Positions 8,594 through 17,493 of a stretch of DNA of 39,203 nucleotides are shown here, in pieces. The notes below the pieces were generated by a model. It was given only the letters and a program-made list of their open reading frames with translations. It did no database searches and was not told where the DNA came from. The stretch covers positions 1 to 39,203 of the forward strand of contig CALBOJ010000079.1 of NCBI GenBank assembly GCA_937896835.1, given 5' to 3'. Every line of letters starts with the position of its first letter. Positions within the stretch are counted from its first letter, which is position 1. The position numbers and the translations under genes are program-made. Source of the stretch: an uncultured Collinsella sp. GTDB lineage: Bacteria; Actinomycetota; Coriobacteriia; Coriobacteriales; Coriobacteriaceae.

Positions 8594-9493
8594 CTAGCGA
8601 TCACCGCAATCAAAAGAGCCCAAATAATACAGCGAACCCTTCACAACCGAAGCGTTAGGGTCTCGGTCTAAGAAATTGACGCTGTAAGAAGGAGATCCAA
8701 CGTAAACGTGAGTCTTACCGGCCTCGCAACAGAACAAAATATCGCCAGCGCTGTTCTGTGTCAGAGTGTTGTAATTCGAGTAATACTCAAGCTCGTCTGA
8801 CGGAGCTTTTCCCACAACGATCAACCGAGGGTCCAGCTTATCCAGCCATGTCTTAGGAACGCGACCGGACTTCCGTCCATGATGCGGCGCAAAAAGAATG
8901 TCCACAGGCGAAAGTGCGATGTCGTCTTCAATCGCCACCGTGTAGTCATTCTCCATGTCACCAAGCCAAAGCGCACGGACTCCTTCCTCAAGAGAGTAGA
9001 CAATCGCAGGACTAATATTATTGGGTTTATCAGCGCTTTCGGCATCCCGCAAAGCATCCCGGAAGGTCTCATTATTCACATCGGGCCAGAGGACGCTAAT
9101 CCCAGCAGAACCGCGCTCACCATCAGAAACGTTCATCCATTTGCGCTTACACCCCTTGTATATTTTGTAAGCGCACGGCGAGCCCTTCAGCTCTTTGTAC
9201 TTTTTAAAACTCTCGGTCTCCGTGGACTTGGAGACATTATTGTCGACGCAATAAAAATTCGGAATGAGCTTAAGCTCATCAAGATACTCAATACCCTGAA
9301 TATGATCTTGGTCCGGGTGCGTACTGATAAAACGAACGACGCCCTTTTTCCCTGCGAGCTTTTTGACCTCATCAAGGATTTCCGACTTACGCTCATCGGT
9401 AATATTGCAATCGATCATGCTGAAGTTATCAGAATTGTGGTTGACATAAAACATGTCGCCGTTGCCAACGGACAGGGACTTAATCTCGCTCAT
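8594..9493 (-). CDS. Metallo-beta-lactamase-fold hydrolase, ComEC-like catalytic motif
   Basis: A 299-aa soluble protein. THPDQDH (58-64) is the metal-binding motif with Asp in place of the middle His, as in ComEC/Rec2-type MBL domains. WLGDMEN carries the bridging Asp and APHHGRKSG a further His. The ATG at 9493 is preferred over the TTG at 9511 because the product then starts at the conserved strand (MSEIKSLSVGNGD) and GAGGAA lies upstream. Its 5' end overlaps the preceding membrane-protein gene by 14 bp, so the two form a coupled pair. The substrate is unknown; nucleic-acid or nucleotide hydrolysis would fit the family and the defence-like neighbourhood. Confidence 0.78.
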   Translation of the reverse strand: MSEIKSLSVGNGDMFYVNHNSDNFSMIDCNITDERKSEILDEVKKLAGKKGVVRFISTHPDQDHIQGIEYLDELKLIPNFYCVDNNVSKSTETESFKKYKELKGSPCAYKIYKGCKRKWMNVSDGERGSAGISVLWPDVNNETFRDALRDAESADKPNNISPAIVYSLEEGVRALWLGDMENDYTVAIEDDIALSPVDILFAPHHGRKSGRVPKTWLDKLDPRLIVVGKAPSDELEYYSNYNTLTQNSAGDILFCCEAGKTHVYVGSPSYSVNFLDRDPNASVVKGSLYYLGSFDCGDR

Positions 9494-9992
9494 GCTTATC
9501 ACGTTCCTCAAGATTGAAGTTGATTCGCTTTTCTACATACCGCTTCTGTTTGATCCAGGAGGCAATAAATAAGGCGATAAAAGAGCACAGCGCCGCTGGA
9601 AGCCGATGAGATTCCGGCAACAATGATGCAAGCAGAATAATGACGAGCAGGACACCGGCCCCCGCCAGGCTGCGATACATGTTTGAAATCATTAAGAGTT
9701 GCTCGACCTTTGGGTCGTTTTTCTGAGCATACGCAAAGGCAGAATAGTCCCGTTTTCTGATAGGTTTCAGGTTGCGAACCAACGGCTCAATACAGAGAGA
9801 ACCAATTCGCGAAGCAATGAGGCCGAGAACATAACTCATCACAAACAACGCCAGCCAATCGGAGCTGTCAACATAACAACCCAACGGCATCTCGCTTATG
9901 GAGTATGTTACGAGCGCACCCGGTATGAGCACGTTAAAGAAATCGTAAGCAGAGATCTTCCCGAGCAAATCATCAAAACAGTTACTGACCAA
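9480..9992 (-). CDS. Small membrane protein paired with the MBL hydrolase
   Basis: A 170-aa protein of unknown function. The N-terminus contains YDFFNVLIPGALVTY, an opening seen in many accessory-island membrane proteins. Hydrophobic segments are predicted at about 15-35, 45-68 and 108-145, followed by a charged C-terminal tail rich in Lys, Arg and Glu. The TTG start at 9992 has GGAGGTG nine bases upstream. The gene overlaps the MBL gene by 14 bp, so the products probably act together; a membrane-effector plus hydrolase pair is possible but not demonstrated. No homologous named family could be assigned by eye. Confidence 0.65.
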   Translation of the reverse strand: MVSNCFDDLLGKISAYDFFNVLIPGALVTYSISEMPLGCYVDSSDWLALFVMSYVLGLIASRIGSLCIEPLVRNLKPIRKRDYSAFAYAQKNDPKVEQLLMISNMYRSLAGAGVLLVIILLASLLPESHRLPAALCSFIALFIASWIKQKRYVEKRINFNLEERDKHERD

Positions 9993-10849
9993 TAATTACG
10001 CACCTCCAAGAATCAAAGCCATCCTTCGCAATTTTTGGCAAACTTAACCGTCCTGCCACGCAAGTGTCAGGTTGCTGAAGAAAAGCTATTTGTAAATGAT
10101 TTGGGCAAAAGGGGGCGCATACTGCCATTGACCGACAGGCGCACACGCCCCTAAAGAAACTAAACCGACCATCTACATGGCCTCATTTTTGACAGCTATA
10201 CCATCCGGCTCCTTCCGTACAATTAAGTTGTAATGGGGAAACGACGTTTCACGTTGTTTCAATTTTAGCCCTTCACTCATTCCATATCCTGTATTGTTTT
10301 TTGATCGAGATCACAAGATGTTGTGTTTTAACAGGTAGATGCGGCAATTTTTTCAGTAAAAATAATCGGCAACTTGCGGGCCACCAAATCCCCCTAGAGC
10401 CAGACCTTTTGACCTGCATAAATACAAATGGGGCTCCGCACTTTATCGCCTGACAAAACGAATTCATATCGAATGTCAGTTCTAAATTAACAAAAGATTT
10501 TGCTTGACCAACATGTTGAGACACTCGCTTATTGCCCGGTCGTCAGCCGCAATCAACCTAGGCAGCAACCTCACGGACTTTTCCTGGAAGGTCTCGGTGT
10601 CGAGTCTCGAAGAATCGCAAGACGACATCATGTTGAAGCTACCGCATCGCGTATAGCCAACCCAACACGAGCAACAGCTCCGCCGAGGACTAAAGCGGAT
10701 CCACAGCCCTCTCCCCTCCCCAACATTCCCCAGAAAGTTCGCTGATGTTGACTGGGGTTCCCGTAAAATAATCCCCAACAAAATATGTGCGGAGTGCTGG
10801 CCTGGAGCTGCCTTCGGACCCTATTGGCTGCTCACCGAGAGGCTCCGCT
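9993..10849. other. AT-richer non-coding stretch between accessory blocks
   Basis: About 850 bp with lower GC than the flanks. Two short minus-strand ORFs (83 and 99 codons) lack ribosome sites and plausible composition. Small palindromic pieces such as ACAATTAAGTTGT occur near 10218-10230. No gene can be supported; it may be decayed or acquired DNA. Confidence 0.5.
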
Positions 10850-11523
10850 ATGAAACGATCCCTTTACTACCTGCTCTGCGCGATCGCGTGCACGTCCATG
10901 GTCGGCGCGACGTTGCCTATGGCGGCCATCGCAGAAGCTATGCAGCCTCAAGAAACCGCCGGGCAGCAGGCGCAAGCCGACGCAACGAGCAGCGACGCAG
11001 GCAAGGCCGAAGACGGCACCAACACAAGCACGACAGCAGATACCGTAGAGGACAGCACCGCAACATCCACCGGCACCAGCGCAGCCAACACGGAAAGCGC
11101 TTACGCCACCAATACCGGCACCACCGCCGCAACCGGCACCCCCGCCCCATCCCTCAGCACCCAGACCAACCCCACACCCGCCGCAATCTCCACCACGTCA
11201 CAAACCGGCTACGCCCACTCCGCAACCGCAAGCCAAAACGGCGTCACCTTCACCGTCTCGTGGAACGACGCCCCCGCGGGCACCGCGACGACCTTCCACG
11301 TAACCCAGACCAGCGCCTCGTCCCAGGCCAAGGCGCGCATGGACGTGTCCACCTATGGGACGGCGGCAGCCAGGAAAGCGTCTGCGATCCGTCGCGCCAG
11401 GCATGGGCCAGCTACTACAGCCTTCGGGCCCGCGCTCGCGATCGGGCCCAAAGAATCCACGTGGGACCACAATTCACTTGCATGGAGCTAGCGAAGGTGC
11501 CTATCCCAAATCAGAAATGGTAA
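10850..11523 (+). pseudogene. Frameshifted secreted Thr/Ser/Ala-rich surface protein
   Basis: The ATG at 10850 follows GAGAGG. The product opens with a signal peptide (MKRSLYYLLCAIACTSMVG through AIAEA, about residues 1-30), then a Thr/Ser/Ala/Gly-rich linker (30-115), then the start of a beta-rich domain (TGYAHSATASQNGVTFTVSW). In the original frame the sequence loses sense after residue 169 (MDVSTY, ending near 11356). The +2 frame continues with (W)DGGSQESVCDPSRQAWASYYS, as if one T had been lost between 11356 and 11357. The coherent sequence ends again near 11420 and the frame closes at 11523. The gene is broken at least once and truncated. The parent family is probably a Coriobacteriia cell-surface protein, by inference. 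Confidence 0.65.
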
Positions 11524-11610
11524 AACCAGCAGCAGCGCGATGCAGAGGGGCGCGGCCAGCAGAGTGACCACGCCCGAGTTGATGCGCTCGCGAATTTCTT
11601 GGGGGCTCAA
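11488..11610 (-). pseudogene. Remnants of two overlapping genes, one a short membrane peptide
   Basis: On the minus strand a 40-codon ORF starts with TTG at 11610 and encodes a polar helix (SPQEIRERINSG), one hydrophobic segment of about 20 residues and a WDRHLR tail. The TTG overlaps the TGA of a preceding 26-residue fragment (11687-11607, ending SVQKRVNELIS), itself cut off by an in-frame TAG. The TTGA overlap looks like genuine operon structure, so these are probably truncated relics of a former two-gene unit between the two surface-protein genes. No family was identified. Confidence 0.35.
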
Positions 11611-11742
11611 GAGATGAGCTCGTTCACGCGCTTTTGCACAGACGCATAGAGGCTTCCGAGCTTCTTTGAATAGCCGGCGCGCCCCTGCTATGCGTCATAC
11701 ACGTTGCAATTGCCCCTACCTAGAAAGTGTATGGCACTTCGG

Positions 11743-12879
11743 TCAATCGCCGTTACGCTTTGGCCTACCTAGAACCGCAATCACGACGTTAACAAACACA
11801 AGCGCTGTTCCCAGCAGGAATAGCGCCAGGGAGGCGGCGATCCAGTTGCCGTCGGCGGTCTTGGGGAGCGTGACGGTGGAGACGCCAGCAGTCTTGGCCT
11901 TGGATGGCGTGGACGCCATGGTCTTGGTCACGGTCGTTTTGGTTGTCGTGATCGTCTTGGGCGTCGCAGCCGCGGGCTTCAGGGCGGGATCCGTCGCGGA
12001 CCCGGCACCGGGCTGCCCACCGGCAGGACCGGCACCGCCGGCCGGCTCGCCCGCGCCGCCGGGCACCTCGCGCCCGTCGGTCTCCCCCGGCGGCGCCGTG
12101 GCGCCCTGGGGCTCGATCACCACATGCGGCGCCATGTCGCCGGAAGCATTCGCCACGCCGCCGGCACCGAAGGCCCCTCCCGCAGGCGCCACGAACCGCG
12201 CAGACACAAGCGACCCGCCCGTGCACGCAACACCGCCGTCGGCACCGGTCGCATCGAGCCACGAGGCGTCGACGGAAAGCCGACAGCCGGCCGCACCATC
12301 GCCAAGGCCCGCGTCCTGCAGATACACGCCGTAGGCGCGCACGCCCGCTCCGGACCCGGCGCCCGCGGCAACGATGCGCCCGCCGCCGCGCACGGCCATG
12401 TCGCCTGCGATCACGCCGGCGAACGCCTCGTCCGTAATATCGGCCCCGTCCGCCCGGACATCGACGGTGCAGCCGTCCACCACGAGCGCCTGCGAAACGT
12501 GGATCCCGCACTGCGAGCCCGTCGCCGTCAGGGTCCCGGTGCCGCGAAGCGTCAGGTTGCCCCACACCTCCATACCGCACAGCGTGATGTCCGCATCGGG
12601 CGCATGCGACTCCGTCACGGAGTTCTGCCCGGCAAGCGTCAGCACCAGGTCGCCCTCGGCGCCGATGGCCCCACCCGCGTAGCCGTCAAGCTCCAGGTGG
12701 TCGGCATCGGTCCAGGCCCAGCCGGGGCCCGACGCGCCCGGCTCGCAGTACGTCGCGCCCGCGATGATGAGGCTCTCCGCGCCCGCGGCATAAGAAGGCC
12801 CGCCCAGCAAAACGCATAGGCAGGCCATGGCAGCGATCGCGATGTGATGACGGCCGGTGTGGGACTCGGCAGCAAACAT
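11743..12879 (-). CDS. Secreted repeat-rich surface protein with LPKTA sorting-like signal
   Basis: A 378-aa protein. The signal peptide has a hydrophobic core HIAIAAMACLCVLLGG and an Ala-rich cleavage region (about residues 11-36). The body (about 40-255) is built of short Gly/Asp/Val beta segments such as GNLTLRGTGTL and GDMAVRGGGRIV, typical of right-handed beta-helix proteins. A Pro/Gly/Ala linker and a Thr/Lys stretch follow. The C-terminus is LPKTADG at about 338, a hydrophobic segment and the basic tail GRPKRNGD: a cell-wall sorting signal with Ala replacing Gly at position five. The ATG at 12879 (GGAG five bases upstream) is preferred to a GTG at 12918. Probably a host- or glycan-facing surface protein; function unknown. 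Confidence 0.65.
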   Translation of the reverse strand: MFAAESHTGRHHIAIAAMACLCVLLGGPSYAAGAESLIIAGATYCEPGASGPGWAWTDADHLELDGYAGGAIGAEGDLVLTLAGQNSVTESHAPDADITLCGMEVWGNLTLRGTGTLTATGSQCGIHVSQALVVDGCTVDVRADGADITDEAFAGVIAGDMAVRGGGRIVAAGAGSGAGVRAYGVYLQDAGLGDGAAGCRLSVDASWLDATGADGGVACTGGSLVSARFVAPAGGAFGAGGVANASGDMAPHVVIEPQGATAPPGETDGREVPGGAGEPAGGAGPAGGQPGAGSATDPALKPAAATPKTITTTKTTVTKTMASTPSKAKTAGVSTVTLPKTADGNWIAASLALFLLGTALVFVNVVIAVLGRPKRNGD

Positions 12880-13245
12880 ACCCGCTCCGATCTTCGCAGG
12901 AGCCAATAGAATGTGCACCAGAAAATGCCCTGGTAGCAGCAGTTATTAGTTTAGCGAGATCGATGCGGGGGCAAAGATAAATCGCGTGGGTAATGTCGAC
13001 AATTAGGTGTAAATCGTTTTGCCAGTCGGTGAAAGGAGGAATGCAGGGTTATGCGTTAAGACGCGCTATCTTTGACACTCACGTTGCATATAGCTTCTGG
13101 GAATCTACTACCCGTTCCAGTTTGCTTCACCTTCCGCTCGCATCAGAGCGCGCCAAAGCTCACTGAGTCGCTAACTCGCTGTAATTAGCGAAGACGATCC
13201 CCCCCCCTCTATCCTGGATAAGACATGTAAAACCGATTTTATTAT
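12880..13245. other. Intergenic region downstream of the capsule operon
   Basis: About 365 bp between the surface-protein start and the acetyltransferase stop. It holds a nine-C run (13199-13207) and a weak GCTAA/TTAGC hairpin near 13170-13190. There is no convincing gene and no clear intrinsic terminator for the capsule operon. Confidence 0.5.
13199..13207. repeat. Nine-C homopolymer (G9 on the transcript strand)
   Basis: Nine consecutive C on the plus strand, 38-46 bp beyond the acetyltransferase stop codon. It is one of only three such 9-mers noticed in the window, all tied to the capsule operon. Confidence 0.9.
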
Positions 13246-13755
13246 TCAGACCCTGTTGTTTATATATTCGTCTGTTGCCCCATCTCGAGAAATGATTTTG
13301 CATGGGTGCCCAATCACAATCGAATGGCTTGGTACGTCGCAGTTAACATAAGTGTTCGGTGCAACGAGAACGTCGTTGCCTAAACGAACGCCACCAACAA
13401 TAGTTGAGTTGACACCAAGCCAAACGCAATCGCCAAGAACAGGCGCACCTTTTCGTTTGCCGCGGTTTTCCCGACCAATTGTCACACCTTTGTGCATATT
13501 GCAGTTGCGACCGATAACGGCATTCGGGTTTACCGTAATGCCAAAAGCGTGACCCAGATACAAGCCTTCGCCAATCGAGGTGGCAGGCGCGATCTCGAGA
13601 CCATATTTGCAAGCCATCCTCTTTCGAAAAAGATGCCATAAAGGATTGTGCGAATTCTGGCACTTTCGAAGTAGCCAAACAAACCTCAAAGCATGGTTTG
13701 AGAGAATAGACCCCCCCCCAAAGCGAATACGGTCACTGCTGTATACATTCGACAT
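13246..13755 (-). CDS. Left-handed beta-helix O-acetyltransferase (serine acetyltransferase-like)
   Basis: A 169-aa hexapeptide-repeat acyltransferase, last gene of the capsule operon, expected to acetylate a sugar of the capsule repeat. Hexapeptide turns are clear: IAPATSIGEGLYLGH, AVIGRNCNMHKGVTIG, APVLGDCVWLGVNST and IVGGVRLGNDVLVAPN. The predicted catalytic His lies in LGHAFG or MHKG. A longer in-frame reading begins at 13878 but runs into the neighbouring epimerase gene. The ATG at 13755 lies 13 bp after the epimerase stop and has a weak GGGTGA upstream. Codons 13-15 are GGG GGG GGG (13719-13711), a nine-G run that would frameshift the gene on slippage. The present length keeps it in frame (ON). 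Confidence 0.82.
   Translation of the reverse strand: MSNVYSSDRIRFGGGSILSNHALRFVWLLRKCQNSHNPLWHLFRKRMACKYGLEIAPATSIGEGLYLGHAFGITVNPNAVIGRNCNMHKGVTIGRENRGKRKGAPVLGDCVWLGVNSTIVGGVRLGNDVLVAPNTYVNCDVPSHSIVIGHPCKIISRDGATDEYINNRV
13711..13719 (-). repeat. G9 tract inside the acetyltransferase gene
   Basis: Nine consecutive G on the coding strand, encoding Gly-Gly-Gly near the N-terminus before the hexapeptide domain. Gain or loss of one base would truncate the product within a short distance. Placement near the 5' end is typical of contingency genes. Confidence 0.9.
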
Positions 13756-13768
13756 TGCTATCACCCAG

Positions 13769-14809
13769 CTAATTCCCGTAGAACTCGCGATACCACTTCG
13801 CGAATTCACGAAGACCGTCCTCGAGCGGCGTTGCGGGTTTGTAACCAAAATCGCGCTCCAAGGCGCCAGTATCCGCATAGGTTACAGGCACGTCACCAGG
13901 CTGCATAGGAACGAGCTGCTTATGCGCCTCGAAATCGTAATCGGCGGGGAGCACGCCCTCCTCAACCAGCACACGCTGCAGCGTATCAACGAAGATCAGC
14001 AAGTTCTCGGGATTCGAATTGCCGATGTTATACACGCGATGAGCGGCCATTGGCAAACCATCAACACCGATCTTGACCTCAGGAGCGCCGTCCATGACCC
14101 TGCGCACGCCCTCCACAATATCGTCCACGTACGTAAAGTCGCGCTTACAATCGCCCATGTTGAAAATCTTAATCGTATCGCCACGACGCAACTTCTCGGT
14201 GAAGCCGAAGTATGCCATGTCGGGCCTTCCCATGGGCCCATACACCGTAAAGAAGCGCAGGCCCGTGGCTGGGATGGAGTAAAGCTTGGAGTAGGCCGCG
14301 GCCATTAGCTCGTTGGACTTCTTTGTGGCGGCGTACAGGCTCACCGGAGAGTCTACACGGTCGTCCTCCGAGAAAGGCACTTTCTCGTTGCCGCCGTAGA
14401 CGGAGGAAGAGCTCGCGTAGACAAGATGCTTCACCGGGTGGCGCCTGCAAGCCTCCAATATATTGAAGAACCCTACCAGGTTGCTGTCTATGTAGGCCTT
14501 GGGGTTCTCGATGGAGTATCGCACACCGGCCTGGGCGGCCAAGTTCACCACAACGTCGAAGCCGTTCTCAGCGAACAGGCGCTCTATCAACGCGGCATCG
14601 CACAGGTCGCCGCGCACGAAGGCGAAACGCCCCGCCTTGTCCACCTCCGCCAGCATTCGCAGGCGAGCCTCCTTGATGCCAGGGTCGTAGTAGCTGTTCA
14701 CGTTGTCCAGACCGATGATCGCGTCGTCGGTGGTTTCGAGCAGCCGCTTCACCAGAAACGCCCCGATGAAGCCGGCGGCGCCAGTGACGAGGACTTTTCT
14801 ATCCTGCAT
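13769..14809 (-). CDS. UDP-glucuronate 4-epimerase (NAD-dependent SDR)
   Basis: A 346-aa extended SDR that interconverts UDP-glucuronate and UDP-galacturonate in the cytoplasm. The NAD loop VTGAAGFIG spans 8-16, NLAAQAGVRYSIENP is the family motif of uronate epimerases, SSSSVYG lies at 133-139 and the catalytic Tyr159/Lys163 pair is in YAATKK. FTVYGPMGRPDMA and GDCKRDFTYVDDIV are also diagnostic of this group (CapI/LpsL/WbpP-like). With the dehydrogenase at 21948 it supplies both GlcA and GalA donors. It starts at 14809, 66 bp after the flippase stop. Confidence 0.88.
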   Translation of the reverse strand: MQDRKVLVTGAAGFIGAFLVKRLLETTDDAIIGLDNVNSYYDPGIKEARLRMLAEVDKAGRFAFVRGDLCDAALIERLFAENGFDVVVNLAAQAGVRYSIENPKAYIDSNLVGFFNILEACRRHPVKHLVYASSSSVYGGNEKVPFSEDDRVDSPVSLYAATKKSNELMAAAYSKLYSIPATGLRFFTVYGPMGRPDMAYFGFTEKLRRGDTIKIFNMGDCKRDFTYVDDIVEGVRRVMDGAPEVKIGVDGLPMAAHRVYNIGNSNPENLLIFVDTLQRVLVEEGVLPADYDFEAHKQLVPMQPGDVPVTYADTGALERDFGYKPATPLEDGLREFAKWYREFYGN

Positions 14810-14875
14810 ATATACCCCACTCTTTCGTTTTAAGGAAGTCCTGAGATGGAACTCCCAACAAGTTAATTACAGACC

Positions 14876-16342
14876 TCAAAACGTTTTAAAGCCGCCGCCC
14901 TTGACCAGCTTCAGCAGCACCCTCCTACTCTTGGGCAAAGCAAAGCAAATCGCGAAATAGACAACGACGCACCCTACAATGTCCAACCCGACGCCAAGCC
15001 AGTTGCTAGATGCGAGTCCATACGTCACCCATGCAAATGCGCACATCATCGATGTGCAGAAAATGGGCTCCTTGAGCGACAACATAGTGCGCCCAAACGA
15101 AAGGCCAACCACGAAATATGTGACCACTTGGTTGATAGCAATCAAAAGGATTCTCAATCCCGCATCAGCCCACACGACGGCATCGAACCCTTGCATAGCC
15201 GCCACGGTCATAAGCGGCGTCATCAACACGAGGTACATCACCTGCACAAGCGTAGACACGCGCGGTTTACCAAGAGAGCGATACATCTCGCTGCTGTAGT
15301 ATGAGAGCAACACCATCGGCCCCTGCACCAGCCCATACAACCCGAACATGAGCGTCGCCTCGCCCCACTGATCGCCGAGCAACAGGGCCACCAAAGGCTC
15401 GCGGAATACGAAGATACCCGCAGACAACGGCAACAGGAACAATGCCACCATGAACTGGAAGCGTCGCAGATAAGCAACGTATTCTTCCCGATAAAACTGA
15501 AGGCGCGAAAGTGACGAGAACAAGATGGGCGTCGTAGCGTTCGTGATAATCCCGAAGCACCCGCTCACAAAGGTGACTGGCGTCTTGTAATATCCCAACT
15601 CAGCCGCACCCAGGAAATGCCCCACGATAAAGGTGCCCGCCCAAGAGGAAAGCCATATGGTGAACGACTCCAAAAGCGTCCATCCGCTGAATGAGAACAT
15701 AGCCTTCAGCATGTTGAAGGAGTAGAAAAAACGCGGCTTCCACTCAGACAGCAGAGTCAGCCCCACTGCATTTACAATATTCGCCGCCAAAGTGCCAACG
15801 ATAAGTGACCAGTAACCAAATCCCATAAACGCCAGTACAAGCGTCGAGCCGAAGTTAAGTAAGGTCGACGTCAGTCTCACCGGCATAAGCGACTTGAAAT
15901 CGAGATTACGGTGGAACAACGCCATCTGAATGCTCGAAAACGACGTCAACGGGAGAGAGAGGCAGGCCACGGCCAAGGGAAAGCCCAGCGACGGATTGCC
16001 CACGAAGGTGGCCACCGGATCGTTGAATATGGCAATGAGACACCACAGGACCACCGATATGCCGAAGTTCGTCCAAAAGGCCACGTTAGCGTTGGCATGC
16101 AGGTCTTTTTTGTCTCGGAAGCTGTGTTGCACCAGGTACTTCTGGAACCCGGCGTCCGCGAACATGTCGGCAAAGCTCACTACCATGGTGACGGTCGCCA
16201 CCATGCCAAACGCCTCTGGCGCCAGCAGCCTCGCTAAGACGAGCTGCGAGATAGGCGAGATGATTTTGGCGATAATCTCGGTTGCCAGAGACCACTTTGC
16301 CGCGCTTGCCGACCTCGCCCGGAGGTCTTTTGTGTCGGACAT
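14876..16342 (-). CDS. wzx: Wzx-type lipid-linked oligosaccharide flippase (WzxC-like)
   Basis: A 488-aa polytopic protein of the MOP/PST superfamily with 12-14 hydrophobic helices. The N-terminal KWSLATEIIAKIISPISQ and LARLLAPEAFGMVA are characteristic of WzxC-like flippases. It should translocate undecaprenyl-linked capsule repeat units across the membrane for polymerisation by the EpsG/Wzy protein encoded upstream. The protein is full length, with no break seen. Confidence 0.88.
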   Translation of the reverse strand: MSDTKDLRARSASAAKWSLATEIIAKIISPISQLVLARLLAPEAFGMVATVTMVVSFADMFADAGFQKYLVQHSFRDKKDLHANANVAFWTNFGISVVLWCLIAIFNDPVATFVGNPSLGFPLAVACLSLPLTSFSSIQMALFHRNLDFKSLMPVRLTSTLLNFGSTLVLAFMGFGYWSLIVGTLAANIVNAVGLTLLSEWKPRFFYSFNMLKAMFSFSGWTLLESFTIWLSSWAGTFIVGHFLGAAELGYYKTPVTFVSGCFGIITNATTPILFSSLSRLQFYREEYVAYLRRFQFMVALFLLPLSAGIFVFREPLVALLLGDQWGEATLMFGLYGLVQGPMVLLSYYSSEMYRSLGKPRVSTLVQVMYLVLMTPLMTVAAMQGFDAVVWADAGLRILLIAINQVVTYFVVGLSFGRTMLSLKEPIFCTSMMCAFAWVTYGLASSNWLGVGLDIVGCVVVYFAICFALPKSRRVLLKLVKGGGFKTF

Positions 16343-16426
16343 ACTAAACCTCCATGAAGAAACGCCGGAGCGCGCTTACTGGCTGATTATCCATGCGCAC
16401 GCACTGAATGCAGCTTTCGTTTGCCA

Positions 16427-17374
16427 TCATTCCTCGTTTTCACGTTGGGGCAAAGAAACCATTTGCCCCAACGTCCTCTCCGCCTCAGCGGGGCTGAAAG
16501 GCGTAAACCCGCCCCACGGGTAGAAAGTCAGCTCGCCGACGAGAACGCGCCCCTTGCAGATGAAGAGGTCGACCCTCAAGAAAGGTACACCGTCACTCAG
16601 TTTCCTTGATAGCTCGAGCATCTCGCTGAGCTGCTCCGGGGCAGGGATCGTCTCTTCGGAACTCGCGTATCCCATCGCCAAAGGCAGCAGATTCCACTCA
16701 GTGTCGTAGAAATCGTTGTACCTCTTCTCAGAATCGTTCTTGTCCCCGTGGCAATAAGAAATCAGCCGGGGTTCCCCGTCAAAGCAGAAGAAGTCGAACT
16801 CGTCGATGCCTTCCCAGTTATCGTCTTCATCACGGGCATTATCGCCCTCGCTCTCCAAGAACTCCTCGGCGAACACGACGGGCTTCACGTTCTTGTAAGG
16901 CCATTCCCTGCACCCGTAAAAATAATTCTGCTTCAAATGACCCCGAAAAAAGTCCTTGGCACTGTTGAGATCGAAGTGTCCCTTGTCAGTGCAGATGAGC
17001 ACGCCGCCGCAGTCGTGATTCGTTTTGAGTACGAACTTCTCCGGTAGCCCACTCACATCGATGTCATCAGCGGAATTCCAGGCGCCCAACGTCTTGACCA
17101 CGTGCTCGGAGCCCACACGCGAGGCAATGAGGTCCTTAGCGCGGTACTTGTCGACCATGGTCGTGTACGCAGGGTTGTGATCGTTAAGCTTCAGCCACTG
17201 CATCTTCTCAGTGAAGGTCACCGGCGAGTCTATGCTAGGCCACATGCCCAACTTGGCGCGATGCATCAATCGAAGGTGCGTCCTGTCGGAAACCCATTTC
17301 GTTAGACCCTTCGACGTAAAGGCACAGTAGGCCATCCACGGGTCACTTAGGTATTTTTTAATTTTGCTTTCCAT
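16427..17374 (-). CDS. TupA-like ATP-grasp protein of polysaccharide clusters
   Basis: A 315-aa ATP-grasp-fold protein of the TupA-like group, named for the teichuronopeptide locus. Family features seen are FTEKMQWLKLND near the start, KYRAKDLIASRVG, the substrate/ATP region KFVLKTNHDCGGVLIC, FAEEFLE, and the C-terminal metal-site strand LRVDLFICKGRVLVGELTFYP. The ATG at 17374 has AAGGAA nine bases upstream; a TTG at 17407 lacks one. Other members are annotated as glycosyltransferases without biochemical basis. ATP-grasp chemistry predicts an acyl-phosphate intermediate, so amide or ester formation on a uronic-acid carboxyl is plausible here. Confidence 0.8.
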   Translation of the reverse strand: MESKIKKYLSDPWMAYCAFTSKGLTKWVSDRTHLRLMHRAKLGMWPSIDSPVTFTEKMQWLKLNDHNPAYTTMVDKYRAKDLIASRVGSEHVVKTLGAWNSADDIDVSGLPEKFVLKTNHDCGGVLICTDKGHFDLNSAKDFFRGHLKQNYFYGCREWPYKNVKPVVFAEEFLESEGDNARDEDDNWEGIDEFDFFCFDGEPRLISYCHGDKNDSEKRYNDFYDTEWNLLPLAMGYASSEETIPAPEQLSEMLELSRKLSDGVPFLRVDLFICKGRVLVGELTFYPWGGFTPFSPAEAERTLGQMVSLPQRENEE

Positions 17375-17493
17375 ATATACAATTTCCTTAAGTCCGAGCT
17401 TAAACAAAGCGTTTTACTTTTTAATTCTCTGCGCTACACATGGAACAAGCCCTGGGCGTATGCAAACCACCAACGTAGACTTTGCTCGTATAT

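Noticed and set aside
10273..10781. Two short minus-strand ORFs as genes
   Set aside because: No ribosome sites, atypical composition (many Trp, Cys and Ser), and no recognisable domain.
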